24,690 nucleotides of DNA from NCBI GenBank assembly GCA_946481275.1, contig CAMLMV010000070.1:1-24690 (forward strand), written 5' to 3'. This document shows positions 9,197 through 16,899 of this stretch, in pieces. Position 1 is the stretch's first letter, and the number at the start of each line of letters is the position of its first letter. The notes under the pieces are model-generated. The model was given only the letters and a program-made list of their open reading frames with translations. It was not told the DNA's origin and searched no databases. Both the position numbers and the translations under genes were made by a program. The stretch is from an uncultured Massilia sp. (GTDB lineage: Bacteria > Pseudomonadota > Gammaproteobacteria > Burkholderiales > Burkholderiaceae).

Positions 9197-10312
9197 ATGT
9201 TGATAGGCGTACCAAAAGAAATCAAAAACAATGAATTCCGGGTGGGCTTGACGCCCCCCAGCGTGCACGAACTGGTCGCGCGCGGCCATAAGGTCATCGT
9301 GCAGACCGGCGCCGGTGCCGGCATCGGGTTGACGGACGAGCAGTACACGGCCGCCGGCGCCACGATCGTCCCGTCGGCGCAAGAGATCTTCGCGCAGGCC
9401 GAGATGGTCGTGAAAGTGAAGGAACCGCAGCCGCAGGAATGCGCGATGCTGCGTCCGGGGCAGATCCTGTACACGTATCTGCACCTGGCGCCGGATCCGG
9501 AGCAGACGGCGGCCCTCGTGAAATCCGGCGCCGTGTGCATCGCCTATGAAACCATCACCGGCCCGGGCGGCGGCCTGCCGCTGCTGGCGCCGATGAGCGA
9601 GGTGGCGGGGCGGATGTCGATCCAGGCCGGCGCCAGCCACCTGGAAAAATCGAAGGGCGGCGCCGGCATCCTGCTGGGGGGCGTGCCGGGTGTGGCGGCG
9701 GGCCACATCGTCATCATCGGCGCCGGCGTCGTCGGCACGAATGCGTTGCAGATGGCGGTCGGCATCGGCGCGCGCGTCACCGTGCTCGACAAGAACGTCG
9801 ACCGCCTGCGCCAGCTCGACCTCGTCTACGGCAACCGGATCTCGACCCTGTATTCGAACGCCCACGCGATCGAGGAAGCGGTACTGTCGGCCGACCTCGT
9901 CATCGGCGGCGTGCTCGTGCCCGGTGCCGCGGCGCCGAAGCTCGTCACGCGCGACATGGTGTCACGGATGAAAACGGGATCCGTCGTCGTCGACGTGGCG
10001 ATCGACCAGGGCGGCTGCTTCGAAACGTCGCATCCGACGACGCACGCGGATCCGACATTCGTCGTGGACGGCGTTGTTCACTACTGCGTGGCGAACATGC
10101 CGGGCGCGGTGGCCCGCACGTCGACGTTTGCGCTGAACAACGCGACGATTGGCCACGCCGTCGCACTGGCGAACAAGGGCTGGCGGCAGGCGATGCGCGA
10201 CGACGTCCACCTCAAGAACGGCCTGAATGTTTGCGAAGGGAAAGTTACCTACGCGGCCGTCGCGAAGGATCTTGGCTACGACTACGTGCCGGCGGACACC
10301 CTGCTGGCCTGA
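9197..10312 (+). CDS. ald: Alanine dehydrogenase
   Basis: 371 aa, the usual length. NAD-dependent interconversion of L-alanine with pyruvate and ammonia; cytosolic hexamer. The N-terminus [20 protein letters not shown] is the family signature. The catalytic residues expected from the M. tuberculosis/Phormidium enzymes are present at matching positions: Lys75 (VVKVKEP), His96 (YLHLAPD) and Asp270 (VAIDQGG). The Rossmann glycine motif [11 protein letters not shown] is at about 173-183. The start is supported by CTGGAGG six bases upstream. It lies 92 bp after putA in the same direction, forming an amino-acid catabolism pair (proline and alanine). The 3' end overlaps the convergent nucleosidase gene by 31 bp. 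Confidence 0.96.
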   Translation: MLIGVPKEIKNNEFRVGLTPPSVHELVARGHKVIVQTGAGAGIGLTDEQYTAAGATIVPSAQEIFAQAEMVVKVKEPQPQECAMLRPGQILYTYLHLAPDPEQTAALVKSGAVCIAYETITGPGGGLPLLAPMSEVAGRMSIQAGASHLEKSKGGAGILLGGVPGVAAGHIVIIGAGVVGTNALQMAVGIGARVTVLDKNVDRLRQLDLVYGNRISTLYSNAHAIEEAVLSADLVIGGVLVPGAAAPKLVTRDMVSRMKTGSVVVDVAIDQGGCFETSHPTTHADPTFVVDGVVHYCVANMPGAVARTSTFALNNATIGHAVALANKGWRQAMRDDVHLKNGLNVCEGKVTYAAVAKDLGYDYVPADTLLA

Positions 10313-11067
10313 TTCTGCCAGCCCAGGCAGAACTGCCTGACGATGTAAAAGGCATAACGCGCGGCCACCGATTTCACGAAACGCATGAAATCCGTGGCCG
10401 CGTGTTCATTGGCGTTGTCGGAAATCGTCCGGATGACGCCGAACGGGATGCCCAGCTCGAAACAGGCCTGCGCGACGGCGGCGCCTTCCATCTCCACCGC
10501 CAGCAGACCCGGCAATGCCGCATTCAACGCGTGTAGACGGTCCCTGTCGCTCACGAACTGGTCGGCGCTGGCGATGAGCCCACGATGCAGCCGCGGCCCG
10601 CTGAGCGCGAATACGGCCCTTTCTCCGGGGTCGACGGCCAGCGCGAAGTCGTCTTCCAGGAACCGATGTGCCGCATCGGCCAGTTGCAGCGCCATGTGGT
10701 GGTCCGACAGGAAGTGCGTCAAACCCGTCAGCGGTACCTCATAGCGGGGGAACAAAGGACTTGCATCCATGTCGTGCTGGACGAGCGATTCGGCCACGAC
10801 GATGTCGCCGACACGGATCGAAGCATCTCCAGCACCAGCCACGCCCGTAAAGAGGATGTGGGTAACACCGAACTTCTCCACAAGCGTTGCGGTCGTCAAT
10901 GCCGCTGCAACCTTGCCTATACGCGATAAAACGCACACAGCGTCGATTTCCCACAGTCGCCCGACAAAGTACTCGCGCATGCCGTGCGTGAGCTTGTAGG
11001 GCCCTTCCATGGCCTCCACGAGCCCCTGCTGTTCTTCGTGCAACGCACTGATGATCCCTAATCGCAT
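10282..11067 (-). CDS. mtnN: 5'-methylthioadenosine/S-adenosylhomocysteine nucleosidase family protein
   Basis: 261 aa, about 30 longer than the typical enzyme. It cleaves the glycosidic bond of methylthioadenosine, S-adenosylhomocysteine and 5'-deoxyadenosine, in methionine salvage and AI-2 precursor formation. The phosphorylase/nucleosidase fold starts MRLGIISALHEE. The three residues essential in the E. coli enzyme have counterparts: Glu12 (ALHEE), Glu194 in VEMEGAAVAQ and Asp217 in TISDNAN. The extra length comes from the middle (about 100-150, including SDHHMALQLADAAHRF) and from a C-terminal tail ([12 protein letters not shown]) that runs into the 3' end of ald on the other strand. AAGG lies seven bases before the ATG. 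The gene points away from the DnaA-box region that begins directly upstream. Confidence 0.88.
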   Translation of the reverse strand: MRLGIISALHEEQQGLVEAMEGPYKLTHGMREYFVGRLWEIDAVCVLSRIGKVAAALTTATLVEKFGVTHILFTGVAGAGDASIRVGDIVVAESLVQHDMDASPLFPRYEVPLTGLTHFLSDHHMALQLADAAHRFLEDDFALAVDPGERAVFALSGPRLHRGLIASADQFVSDRDRLHALNAALPGLLAVEMEGAAVAQACFELGIPFGVIRTISDNANEHAATDFMRFVKSVAARYAFYIVRQFCLGWQNQASRVSAGT

Positions 11068-11160
11068 GTTTCTGCCTTGTTCTGAAGCGGTTTATGAAGG
11101 GTTCTCGCGGCTTGTTCACGCTGTTCCCGCTGCTTTTGTATTAATAAAACAAAGATGTAT

Positions 11161-11366
11161 ATAAAAAATGGTAGTGATAGTAAACGCGTTCCCAGCTGTG
11201 GATAAGACGGAATTTGTCTACAGCGTCAACGGTTTACGTGCTCCCGGAGCGGCTGGACAAGCATTGTATCGATGCTGAACCGATGTTGGACAAAAACCGG
11301 GCGAGCAGAAAAAGCGGTCGTTCTGCACATCCGGTGCTGTGGATATGCAGCGGCTTTTCCACAGTC
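11161..11366. repeat. DnaA-box module A
   Basis: Left to right: GTAAAC (11180), box TTATCCACA on - (11197-11205), degenerate box TTGTCTACA on + (11214-11222), TCAA-N4-TTA core and GTTTAC (11226-11237), then after 141 bp from the first box the pair ATATCCACA on - (11338-11346) and TTTTCCACA on + (11355-11363). This is the most diverged copy: one box has lost the consensus. Confidence 0.85.
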
Positions 11367-11395
11367 GAGCTGATTTTGTCTGCCAACAGGACACT

Positions 11396-11616
11396 TGCAG
11401 GCTGCGAACGTTGTTCCGGTTGCAACGTTGGCATCAAGTTCTTTCTGTAGACAGTACAAACGCCGAGTAGTGGTTGCGTCAGCTGGTTTTGCATGCTCAC
11501 CAGGCCTGCAGGATGCGGACGGTGTTCCCACTGCGACGTCGGCATCGCGTTCTTCCTGTAGACAAACGGCAGTCGAACAGTGGTTGCGTCAGCTTTGTAT
11601 GGGACGGTGCGCAGTT
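11396..11616. repeat. Tandem repeat of about 110 bp inside the candidate origin
   Basis: Two diverged tandem copies, 11396-11506 and 11507-11616. Each begins TGCAGG, contains GGCATC then a CTGTAGACA motif (11445 and 11556) and the identical 14-mer TGGTTGCGTCAGCT (11471 and 11581). TGTAGACAA is the complement of the degenerate DnaA box TTGTCTACA seen in module A, so the copies may hold weak DnaA sites. Confidence 0.75.
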
Positions 11617-11721
11617 TCTTTTTTTTTTTGAAGACAAAAGAGCGTTTGCGTTGTGTCGGCTTCGCCGTTCAGCGCTGTCGGGCGAGTTGTCCTTCTTTAG
11701 TTAACTTGGAGAGAAAGAAAG

Positions 11722-11922
11722 GATAGTGATGATAGTAAACGCCGCCTGAACTGTGGATAAGCGGGATTTTTTCCACAAGCTCAAGGGTTTACATGCGTTC
11801 AAAGCGGTCGAACAAACCTTGTTTCTGTAGAGGACCAAAACTGGAGAAAAAATTCGCGATCGCCTTTCATGGCAGTTCCGCACATTCGATCCTGTGGATA
11901 TTCAGCAGCTTATCCACAAAAG
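11722..11922. repeat. DnaA-box module B
   Basis: GTAAAC (11735), box TTATCCACA on - (11752-11760), TTTTCCACA on + (11769-11777), TCAA-N4-TTA and GTTTAC (11781-11792), then ATATCCACA on - (11893-11901) and TTATCCACA on + (11910-11918). Spacings are 17, 35, 141 and 17 bp, as in module A. All four boxes are intact. Confidence 0.88.
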
Positions 11923-12128
11923 GATAGCAAACAGGGCGGTTGGGGCTGCCGAAAGCGGGCTTGGTCGACGTCGAGCAGGTGTCGTGGTCATGAACGTATC
12001 CGGAGTCGGTCGATTTTTTTGTCGGGCAGGACAGGACGATGTCGAAGATGCGTTGTGGCCGACGATAAGAATTTTTTCGGCAGGACCGCAGTCTTCGAAG
12101 CGCGTCGTCAGGTTTACAACCAAAAGCT

Positions 12129-12341
12129 TGTATACAGAATGATGGTAATAGTTAACGGTGGTGCTCTTCTGTGGATAAGCCGGGTTTTTTCCACAACATC
12201 AAACGTTTACGGTTCGCATAAGGCGGTGGGCTGGTCTTGTATGTGCCTTGTGGCAAAACTGGATAAAAATCCGGGCTGTGCGAAAAACCGATCTTCCTCA
12301 CATTTCGTACCTGTGGATATTCATACGCTTATCCACAGTCC
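12129..12341. repeat. DnaA-box module C
   Basis: GTTAAC (12151), box TTATCCACA on - (12170-12178), TTTTCCACA on + (12187-12195), TCAA-N4-TTA and GTTTAC (12199-12210), then ATATCCACA on - (12312-12320) and TTATCCACA on + (12329-12337). Spacings are 17, 35, 142 and 17 bp. It ends 66 bases before the GMC oxidoreductase start codon. Confidence 0.88.
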
Positions 12342-12406
12342 TGGGACCCCTTGTTGAGCTTGATCATCTGGTAAGCTTGCCTCAACGAATCACGATGCGA
12401 GGGTCC

Positions 12407-14032
12407 ATGGAGTCCGCAGGGGAGTTCGATGTCATCATTGTCGGGGCCGGTACCGCCGGCTGCGTGCTGGCCAATCGCCTCACGCGCAGGTCCGACGTGC
12501 ACGTGCTGTTGATCGAGGCGGGCGGTAAGGACGATTACCTGTGGATCCACATCCCCGTCGGCTACCTGTACTGCATCGGCAACCCGCGCACGGACTGGCT
12601 GTACAAAACGGAAGCGGATCCCGGCCTGGCGGGGCGGGCGCTGATCTATCCACGCGGTAAAGTCCTGGGCGGCAGTTCGTCGATCAACGGCATGATCTAC
12701 ATGCGCGGCCAGGCCGACGACTACGACCGCTGGGCCGCCATCACGGGCGACCTATCCTGGCGCTGGGATAACGTCCTGCCCATTTTTAAGGCAAGCGAAG
12801 ACCATCACGGCGGCGCCAGCGCCATCCACGGCAGCGGCGGCGAGTGGCGAGTCGAGCGCCAGCGGCTGTCCTGGGAAATCCTCGACGCCTTCCGGGAAGC
12901 GGCGCACCAGACGGGCATCCCGAAAGTCGACGATTTCAATGGCGGCGACAACGGCGGCTGTGCCTATTTCGAAGTCAACCAGCGGCGCGGCATCCGGCTG
13001 AATACGGCCAAGGCGTTTCTCAGGCCGGCCTCCACGCGGCCGAACCTGACGATCATGACGGGTTGTCACGTCGAAAAGCTGTTGATCGAGCAGACGGAGC
13101 AGGGCGCGATCTGCCGCGGCGTGCAATTCACGGGCGGCGGCCGCGCGTTCACGGCCACGGCGCGACGCGAAACCCTGCTGGCCGCCGGCGCCATCGGCTC
13201 GCCGCACATCCTGCAGTTGTCCGGCATCGGACCGGCGTCTTTGCTGCATCAGCATGGGATCACGCCCGTCGTCGATGCGCCCGGCGTGGGCGAAAATCTG
13301 CAGGATCATTTGCAACTGCGCATGGTGTATCGCATCACGGGCGCCCGCTCGCTCAATACGAGTGCCGCCTCTTGGTACGGCAAGATGAAAATCGGCGTGC
13401 AATACCTGCTGTTCCAGAGTGGGCCGATGTCGATGGCGCCATCGCAGCTGGGCGCGTTTGCCCGGTCCGATCCCGGCCAGGCGACGCCGAACCTCGAATA
13501 CCACGTGCAGCCGCTGTCGCTGGAAAAATTCGGCGATCCGCTGCACGGTTTCCCCGCCTTCACGGCCAGCGTGTGCAACCTGCGGCCGACGGCGCGGGGC
13601 CACGTCCGGCTCGCGGCGAACGACAGTTACGCGCCGCCGAAAATATCTCCGAACTATCTCAGCACGCCGGAAGACCGCAAGGTGGCGGCCGACGCGCTGG
13701 CGCTGACCCGGCGCATCGTCGCGGCACCCGCACTGGCGAAATACCGGCCGGAAGAGTTCAAGCCGGGCCCGCACTACCGCACGGAGGAAGAGCTGGCGGA
13801 AGCGGCCGGCCTCATCGGCACGACGATTTTCCACCCCGTCGGCACCTGCCGCATGGGCAAGCGGGACGATCCGCTCGCCGTCGTCGACAGCGAACTGCGG
13901 GTCAAGGGTGTCAGGGGACTACGCGTCGTCGACGCGTCCATCATGCCGACGATCACGTCCGGCAACACGAATTCACCCACGTTGATGATTGCCGAAAAGA
14001 CGGCCGCGCTGATCGACCGCGCGTGGTCGTAG
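12407..14032 (+). CDS. GMC-family FAD-dependent oxidoreductase (choline dehydrogenase-like)
   Basis: 541 aa from the ATG at 12407 (MESAGEFDVIIVGAGTAG); an in-frame ATG at 12395 is an alternative, and the frame remains open back into the DnaA-box region, which I take as chance. It oxidises an alcohol with FAD, but the substrate cannot be named from sequence. The dinucleotide-binding GxGxxG is residues 13-18 with the ribose-binding Glu37 (LLIEAGG). The GMC signature appears as YPRGKVLGGSSSINGMIYMRG (about 85-105). The C-terminal catalytic region has FHPVGTCRMG (His476) and SGNTNSPTLMIAEK (about 518-531). Length is typical. It directly precedes the liv-type operon in the same direction, but a promoter-like sequence between them suggests separate transcription. 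GAGGG lies three bases before the chosen ATG, unusually close. Confidence 0.9.
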   Translation: MESAGEFDVIIVGAGTAGCVLANRLTRRSDVHVLLIEAGGKDDYLWIHIPVGYLYCIGNPRTDWLYKTEADPGLAGRALIYPRGKVLGGSSSINGMIYMRGQADDYDRWAAITGDLSWRWDNVLPIFKASEDHHGGASAIHGSGGEWRVERQRLSWEILDAFREAAHQTGIPKVDDFNGGDNGGCAYFEVNQRRGIRLNTAKAFLRPASTRPNLTIMTGCHVEKLLIEQTEQGAICRGVQFTGGGRAFTATARRETLLAAGAIGSPHILQLSGIGPASLLHQHGITPVVDAPGVGENLQDHLQLRMVYRITGARSLNTSAASWYGKMKIGVQYLLFQSGPMSMAPSQLGAFARSDPGQATPNLEYHVQPLSLEKFGDPLHGFPAFTASVCNLRPTARGHVRLAANDSYAPPKISPNYLSTPEDRKVAADALALTRRIVAAPALAKYRPEEFKPGPHYRTEEELAEAAGLIGTTIFHPVGTCRMGKRDDPLAVVDSELRVKGVRGLRVVDASIMPTITSGNTNSPTLMIAEKTAALIDRAWS

Positions 14033-14105
14033 TGCGTTTTTGCACAATGGGTTTGCGCTTCGTCATGACGTAACGCAGGGCGATACGCGGCGCACGTGCT
14101 GTATC

Positions 14106-14132
14106 TTGACGAGTTCCAAAAGTGTGTATGAT
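14106..14132 (+). promoter_or_regulatory. Possible promoter of the liv-type operon
   Basis: TTGACG (14106-14111) and TATGAT (14127-14132), separated by 15 bases, a little short for sigma-70. It lies 37 bases before the livG start codon, in a 136-bp gap with lower GC than its surroundings. Confidence 0.4.
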
Positions 14133-14168
14133 TTGTAAAGCTTGAATGGACGAAAGCGGGGAGACGCA

Positions 14169-14942
14169 ATGCCGGACGTCATTCTGGAAACACGTGATCT
14201 GACGAAGGAATTCAAGGGTTTTACGGCGGTCAACCAGGTGAGTCTGCAGGTGCAGCGCGGCCATATCCACGCGCTCATCGGACCCAATGGCGCCGGCAAG
14301 ACGACGTGCTTCAACCTGCTGACGAAGTTCCTGGCGCCGTCCGCCGGCCGCATCCTGTTCAACGGCACCGACATCACCTCGCTAAAACCGGCGCAGATCG
14401 CGCGCATGGGCATCATCCGCTCGTTCCAGATCTCGGCCGTGTTTCCTCATCTCACCGTGCTGGAAAACGTGCGCATCGGCCTGCAGCGCGCCCTCGGCAC
14501 CAGCTTTTATTTCTGGCGCAGCGAAAAGACCCTGAACCAGCTCAATGATCGCGCCATGGCTTTGCTGGCCGAAGTTGACCTGGCCGAATTCGCCGACACC
14601 ATCACGGCCGACCTGCCGTATGGCCGCAAGCGCGCGCTCGAGATCGCGACGACGCTCGGCATGGAGCCGGAACTCATGTTGCTGGACGAGCCGACGCAAG
14701 GCATGGGCCACGAAGATGTGCATCGCGTGACGGTACTGATCAAAAAAGTGTCAGCCGGCCGCACGATCCTGATGGTGGAACACAACATGAACGTCGTCTC
14801 AGGCATCTGCGACCGCATCTCCGTGCTGCAGCGGGGGGCCGTGCTGGCAGAAGGCAGTTACGCGGACGTATCGCGCAACCCGCAGGTCATCGAGGCGTAC
14901 ATGGGCAGCGCCGACAACAATCTGGCGGGAGCGCACGGATGA
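14169..14942 (+). CDS. livG: LivG-type ABC transporter ATP-binding protein
   Basis: 257 aa from the ATG at 14169 (MPDVILETRDLTKEF), with CGGGGA at a suitable distance; the TTG at 14142 is not favoured. Cytoplasmic ATPase of a branched-chain-amino-acid-type (HAAT) importer. Walker A is GPNGAGKTT (Lys44). The signature region is non-canonical, LPYGRKRALEIA (about 149-160) rather than LSGGQ. Walker B is LMLLDEP (Asp173, Glu174) and the switch His is His205 in VEHNM. LivG proteins commonly carry a Tyr-Gly type signature, so this is a family trait rather than decay. It is the first gene of a six-gene operon and overlaps livF by four bases (ATGA). Confidence 0.93.
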   Translation: MPDVILETRDLTKEFKGFTAVNQVSLQVQRGHIHALIGPNGAGKTTCFNLLTKFLAPSAGRILFNGTDITSLKPAQIARMGIIRSFQISAVFPHLTVLENVRIGLQRALGTSFYFWRSEKTLNQLNDRAMALLAEVDLAEFADTITADLPYGRKRALEIATTLGMEPELMLLDEPTQGMGHEDVHRVTVLIKKVSAGRTILMVEHNMNVVSGICDRISVLQRGAVLAEGSYADVSRNPQVIEAYMGSADNNLAGAHG

Positions 14943-15655
14943 CGCCGGCACTGGAGATCGAGAACCTGCAAGCCTGGTATGGCGAATCGCACATCCTGCA
15001 CGGCGTCAGTCTGTCCGTGCAGCCGGGCGAAGTCGTCACCCTGCTGGGCCGCAACGGTGCGGGCCGCACGACCGCCTTGCGCGCGATCATGGGGCTGACG
15101 GGGGCGCGCACCGGGTCGATCAAGGTCAATGGCGTCGAGGCGATCCGCCTGCCCACGCACCGCATCGCCCACCTCGGCATCGGCTATTGCCCGGAAGAGC
15201 GGGGCATTTTCGCGTCGCTGTCGGCCGAGGAAAACCTCATGTTGCCGCCGAAGCTGGCCGGCCGTGATGGGAAAATGAGCGGCATGAGCGTCGCCGAGAT
15301 CTACGAGATGTTCCCGAACCTGTACGAACGGCGCCACAGCCAGGGCACGCGGCTGTCCGGCGGCGAACAACAGATGCTGGCCGTCGCGCGCATCCTGCGC
15401 ACGGGCGCGAGACTCCTCTTGCTGGACGAGATCTCGGAAGGGCTGGCCCCGGTGATCGTGCAGGCGCTGGCGAAGATGATCACGACCCTCAAGGCAAAGG
15501 GCTACACGATCGTCATGGTGGAACAGAATTTCCGGTTCGCGGCGCCGCTGGCGGACCGGTTTTACGTCATGGAACACGGCCGCATCGTCACGACGATCGC
15601 GGCCGCGGAACTGCAGGCCAGCATGCCGGCATTGACCGAGCTGCTGGGCGTTTGA
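14939..15655 (+). CDS. livF: LivF-type ABC transporter ATP-binding protein with Walker A Lys-to-Arg change
   Basis: 238 aa, second ATPase of the importer. Walker A reads GRNGAGRTT: the phosphate-binding Lys is replaced by Arg43 (codon CGC at 15065-15067). The signature LSGGEQQ (139-145) is canonical, Walker B is LLLLDE (Asp163, Glu164), and the H-loop position is Gln196 (VEQN), as usual in LivF. Together with the non-canonical signature of LivG, this implies one consensus and one degenerate ATP site in the heterodimer. I recall Arg variants in some betaproteobacterial LivF proteins, so this need not be a defect. The start overlaps the livG stop (ATGA); the stop overlaps the upstream frame of the binding-protein gene. 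Confidence 0.93.
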   Translation: MTPALEIENLQAWYGESHILHGVSLSVQPGEVVTLLGRNGAGRTTALRAIMGLTGARTGSIKVNGVEAIRLPTHRIAHLGIGYCPEERGIFASLSAEENLMLPPKLAGRDGKMSGMSVAEIYEMFPNLYERRHSQGTRLSGGEQQMLAVARILRTGARLLLLDEISEGLAPVIVQALAKMITTLKAKGYTIVMVEQNFRFAAPLADRFYVMEHGRIVTTIAAAELQASMPALTELLGV

Positions 15656-15675
15656 TCATCGACAACGGAGACCAC

Positions 15676-16878
15676 ATGAAAACAGCGATTGCTTTTGCCG
15701 CCGCCGCCTTCGCGGCCGGTTTGTCCATGCCGGCGCTGGCCCAGATCTCGGGCGACACCATCAAAATCGGCATGATCACGGATTTATCGGGCGTGTATTC
15801 GGACATCGACGGCAATGGCGGCGCCGAAGCCGTGCGCATGGCGATCGCCGATGCAGGCGGCGCCATCAATGGTAAAAAAATCCAGTTCATCGTCGCCGAC
15901 CACCAGAACAAGCCGGACATCGCCGCCAGCAAGGCCCGTGAATGGTTCGACCAGCAGGGCGTCGACATGCTGATCGGCGGCACGAACTCCGGCGCCGCCC
16001 TGGCCATGGCCAAGGTCGCGGCGGAAAAGAAAAAAGTGTTCATTGCGATCGGTTCCGGCAGTGCGCAGCTGACCAACGAACAGTGCTCGCCGTACACCGT
16101 GCACTACGCCTACGACACGGTCGCGCTCGCTCGCGGCACGGGCGCCACGATGGTGAAGCAGGGCGGCAAGAGCTGGTATTTCCTCACGGCCGATTACGCG
16201 TTCGGCCAGTCGCTGGAAAAGGACACGACGGACGTCGTGAAGGCCAATGGCGGCACCGTGCTGGGCAGCGTGAAGCACCCGCTGGGGGCGTCCGACTTTT
16301 CGTCGTTCCTGCTGCAGGCGCAGTCGTCGAAAGCGCAGGTGCTGGGGCTGGCGAATGCCGGCGGCGACTTCATCAACTCCGTCAAGGCGGCGAAGGAATT
16401 CGGCCTCACCAGCAAGATGAAGATCGCGGGCCTGCTCGTGTTCATCAACGATATCCACACCCTCGGGCTGCAGACGACGCAGGGACTCTACCTGACGGAC
16501 GCCTGGTACTGGGACATGAACAACGACACCCGCGCGTGGGCGAAAAAATACTTCGCGAAGATGAAGAAGGAGCCGTCGTCGCTGCAGGCGGCCGATTATT
16601 CCGCCGCGATGAACTACCTGAACGCGGTGAAAGCGATCGGCACGGACGATAGCGACAAGGTCATGGCCCAACTCAAAAAGACCAAGATCAACGACATGTT
16701 CACGAAGAACGGCGAGATCCGTCCGGACGGCCGCATGGTGCACGACATGTACCTGATGCAGGTCAAGACGCCGGCCGAATCGAAAGCGCCATGGGATTAC
16801 TACAAGGTCGTGGCCACGATCCCGGGTGCCCAGGCATACACGACCAAGGCCGAGACCAAGTGCGCGGCCTGGAAGTGA
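15676..16878 (+). CDS. Periplasmic substrate-binding protein of a HAAT (branched-chain amino acid type) ABC transporter
   Basis: 400 aa from the ATG at 15676 (MKTAIAFAAAAFAAG), preceded by CGGAG; the in-frame ATC codons before it are not needed. Signal peptide of about 23 residues with an ALA-Q cleavage site. The mature protein begins ISGDTIKIGMITDLSGVYSDIDG and has the Leu/Ile/Val-binding-protein fold (two Rossmann-like lobes). Two Cys residues (NEQCSPY and the C-terminal TKCAAWK) could form a disulfide. It differs from classical LivJ/LivK, and relatives of this type also bind aromatic or other small acids, so branched-chain amino acids are not a safe ligand. Its place in the middle of livGF-SBP-livHM shows it delivers to this transporter. 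Confidence 0.92.
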   Translation: MKTAIAFAAAAFAAGLSMPALAQISGDTIKIGMITDLSGVYSDIDGNGGAEAVRMAIADAGGAINGKKIQFIVADHQNKPDIAASKAREWFDQQGVDMLIGGTNSGAALAMAKVAAEKKKVFIAIGSGSAQLTNEQCSPYTVHYAYDTVALARGTGATMVKQGGKSWYFLTADYAFGQSLEKDTTDVVKANGGTVLGSVKHPLGASDFSSFLLQAQSSKAQVLGLANAGGDFINSVKAAKEFGLTSKMKIAGLLVFINDIHTLGLQTTQGLYLTDAWYWDMNNDTRAWAKKYFAKMKKEPSSLQAADYSAAMNYLNAVKAIGTDDSDKVMAQLKKTKINDMFTKNGEIRPDGRMVHDMYLMQVKTPAESKAPWDYYKVVATIPGAQAYTTKAETKCAAWK

Positions 16879-16899
16879 GCCTGACGTAAGCACGTGCCC

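Larger units (their letters stand above)
11120..12345. other. Candidate chromosomal replication origin (oriC) with three DnaA-box modules
   Basis: Non-coding region flanked by a nucleosidase gene (-) and a GMC oxidoreductase gene (+). It contains eleven near-consensus 9-mer DnaA boxes: five TTATCCACA (11197-, 11752-, 11910+, 12170-, 12329+), three ATATCCACA (11338-, 11893-, 12312-) and three TTTTCCACA (11355+, 11769+, 12187+), where the sign is the strand and the number the left edge. A degenerate TTGTCTACA is at 11214. They are grouped in three diverged modules described separately. An AT-rich segment at 11134-11186 could be an unwinding element. Location within 13 kb of mnmG-rsmG-parAB and parS sites, plus an apparent sign change of G-C bias, favour oriC over a DnaA-titration site. 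Open frames crossing the region are not credible genes. Confidence 0.75.

Noticed and set aside
11120..12345. CRISPR array or IS-type repeats
   Set aside because: Only three long diverged copies with unequal intervals, no short identical repeats with unique spacers, no transposase and no terminal inverted repeats. The shared content is DnaA-box architecture.
11869..12357. 162-codon + frame across DnaA modules B and C, and other frames at 11214-11704
   Set aside because: They run through the repeat modules, have no ribosome binding sites or family features, and the conservation between modules follows DNA motifs and spacing rather than reading frames.
12248..12406. N-terminal extension of the GMC oxidoreductase
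   Set aside because: The frame is open but would start inside DnaA module C, and the extra residues do not resemble the family, whose FAD motif begins right after the chosen start.
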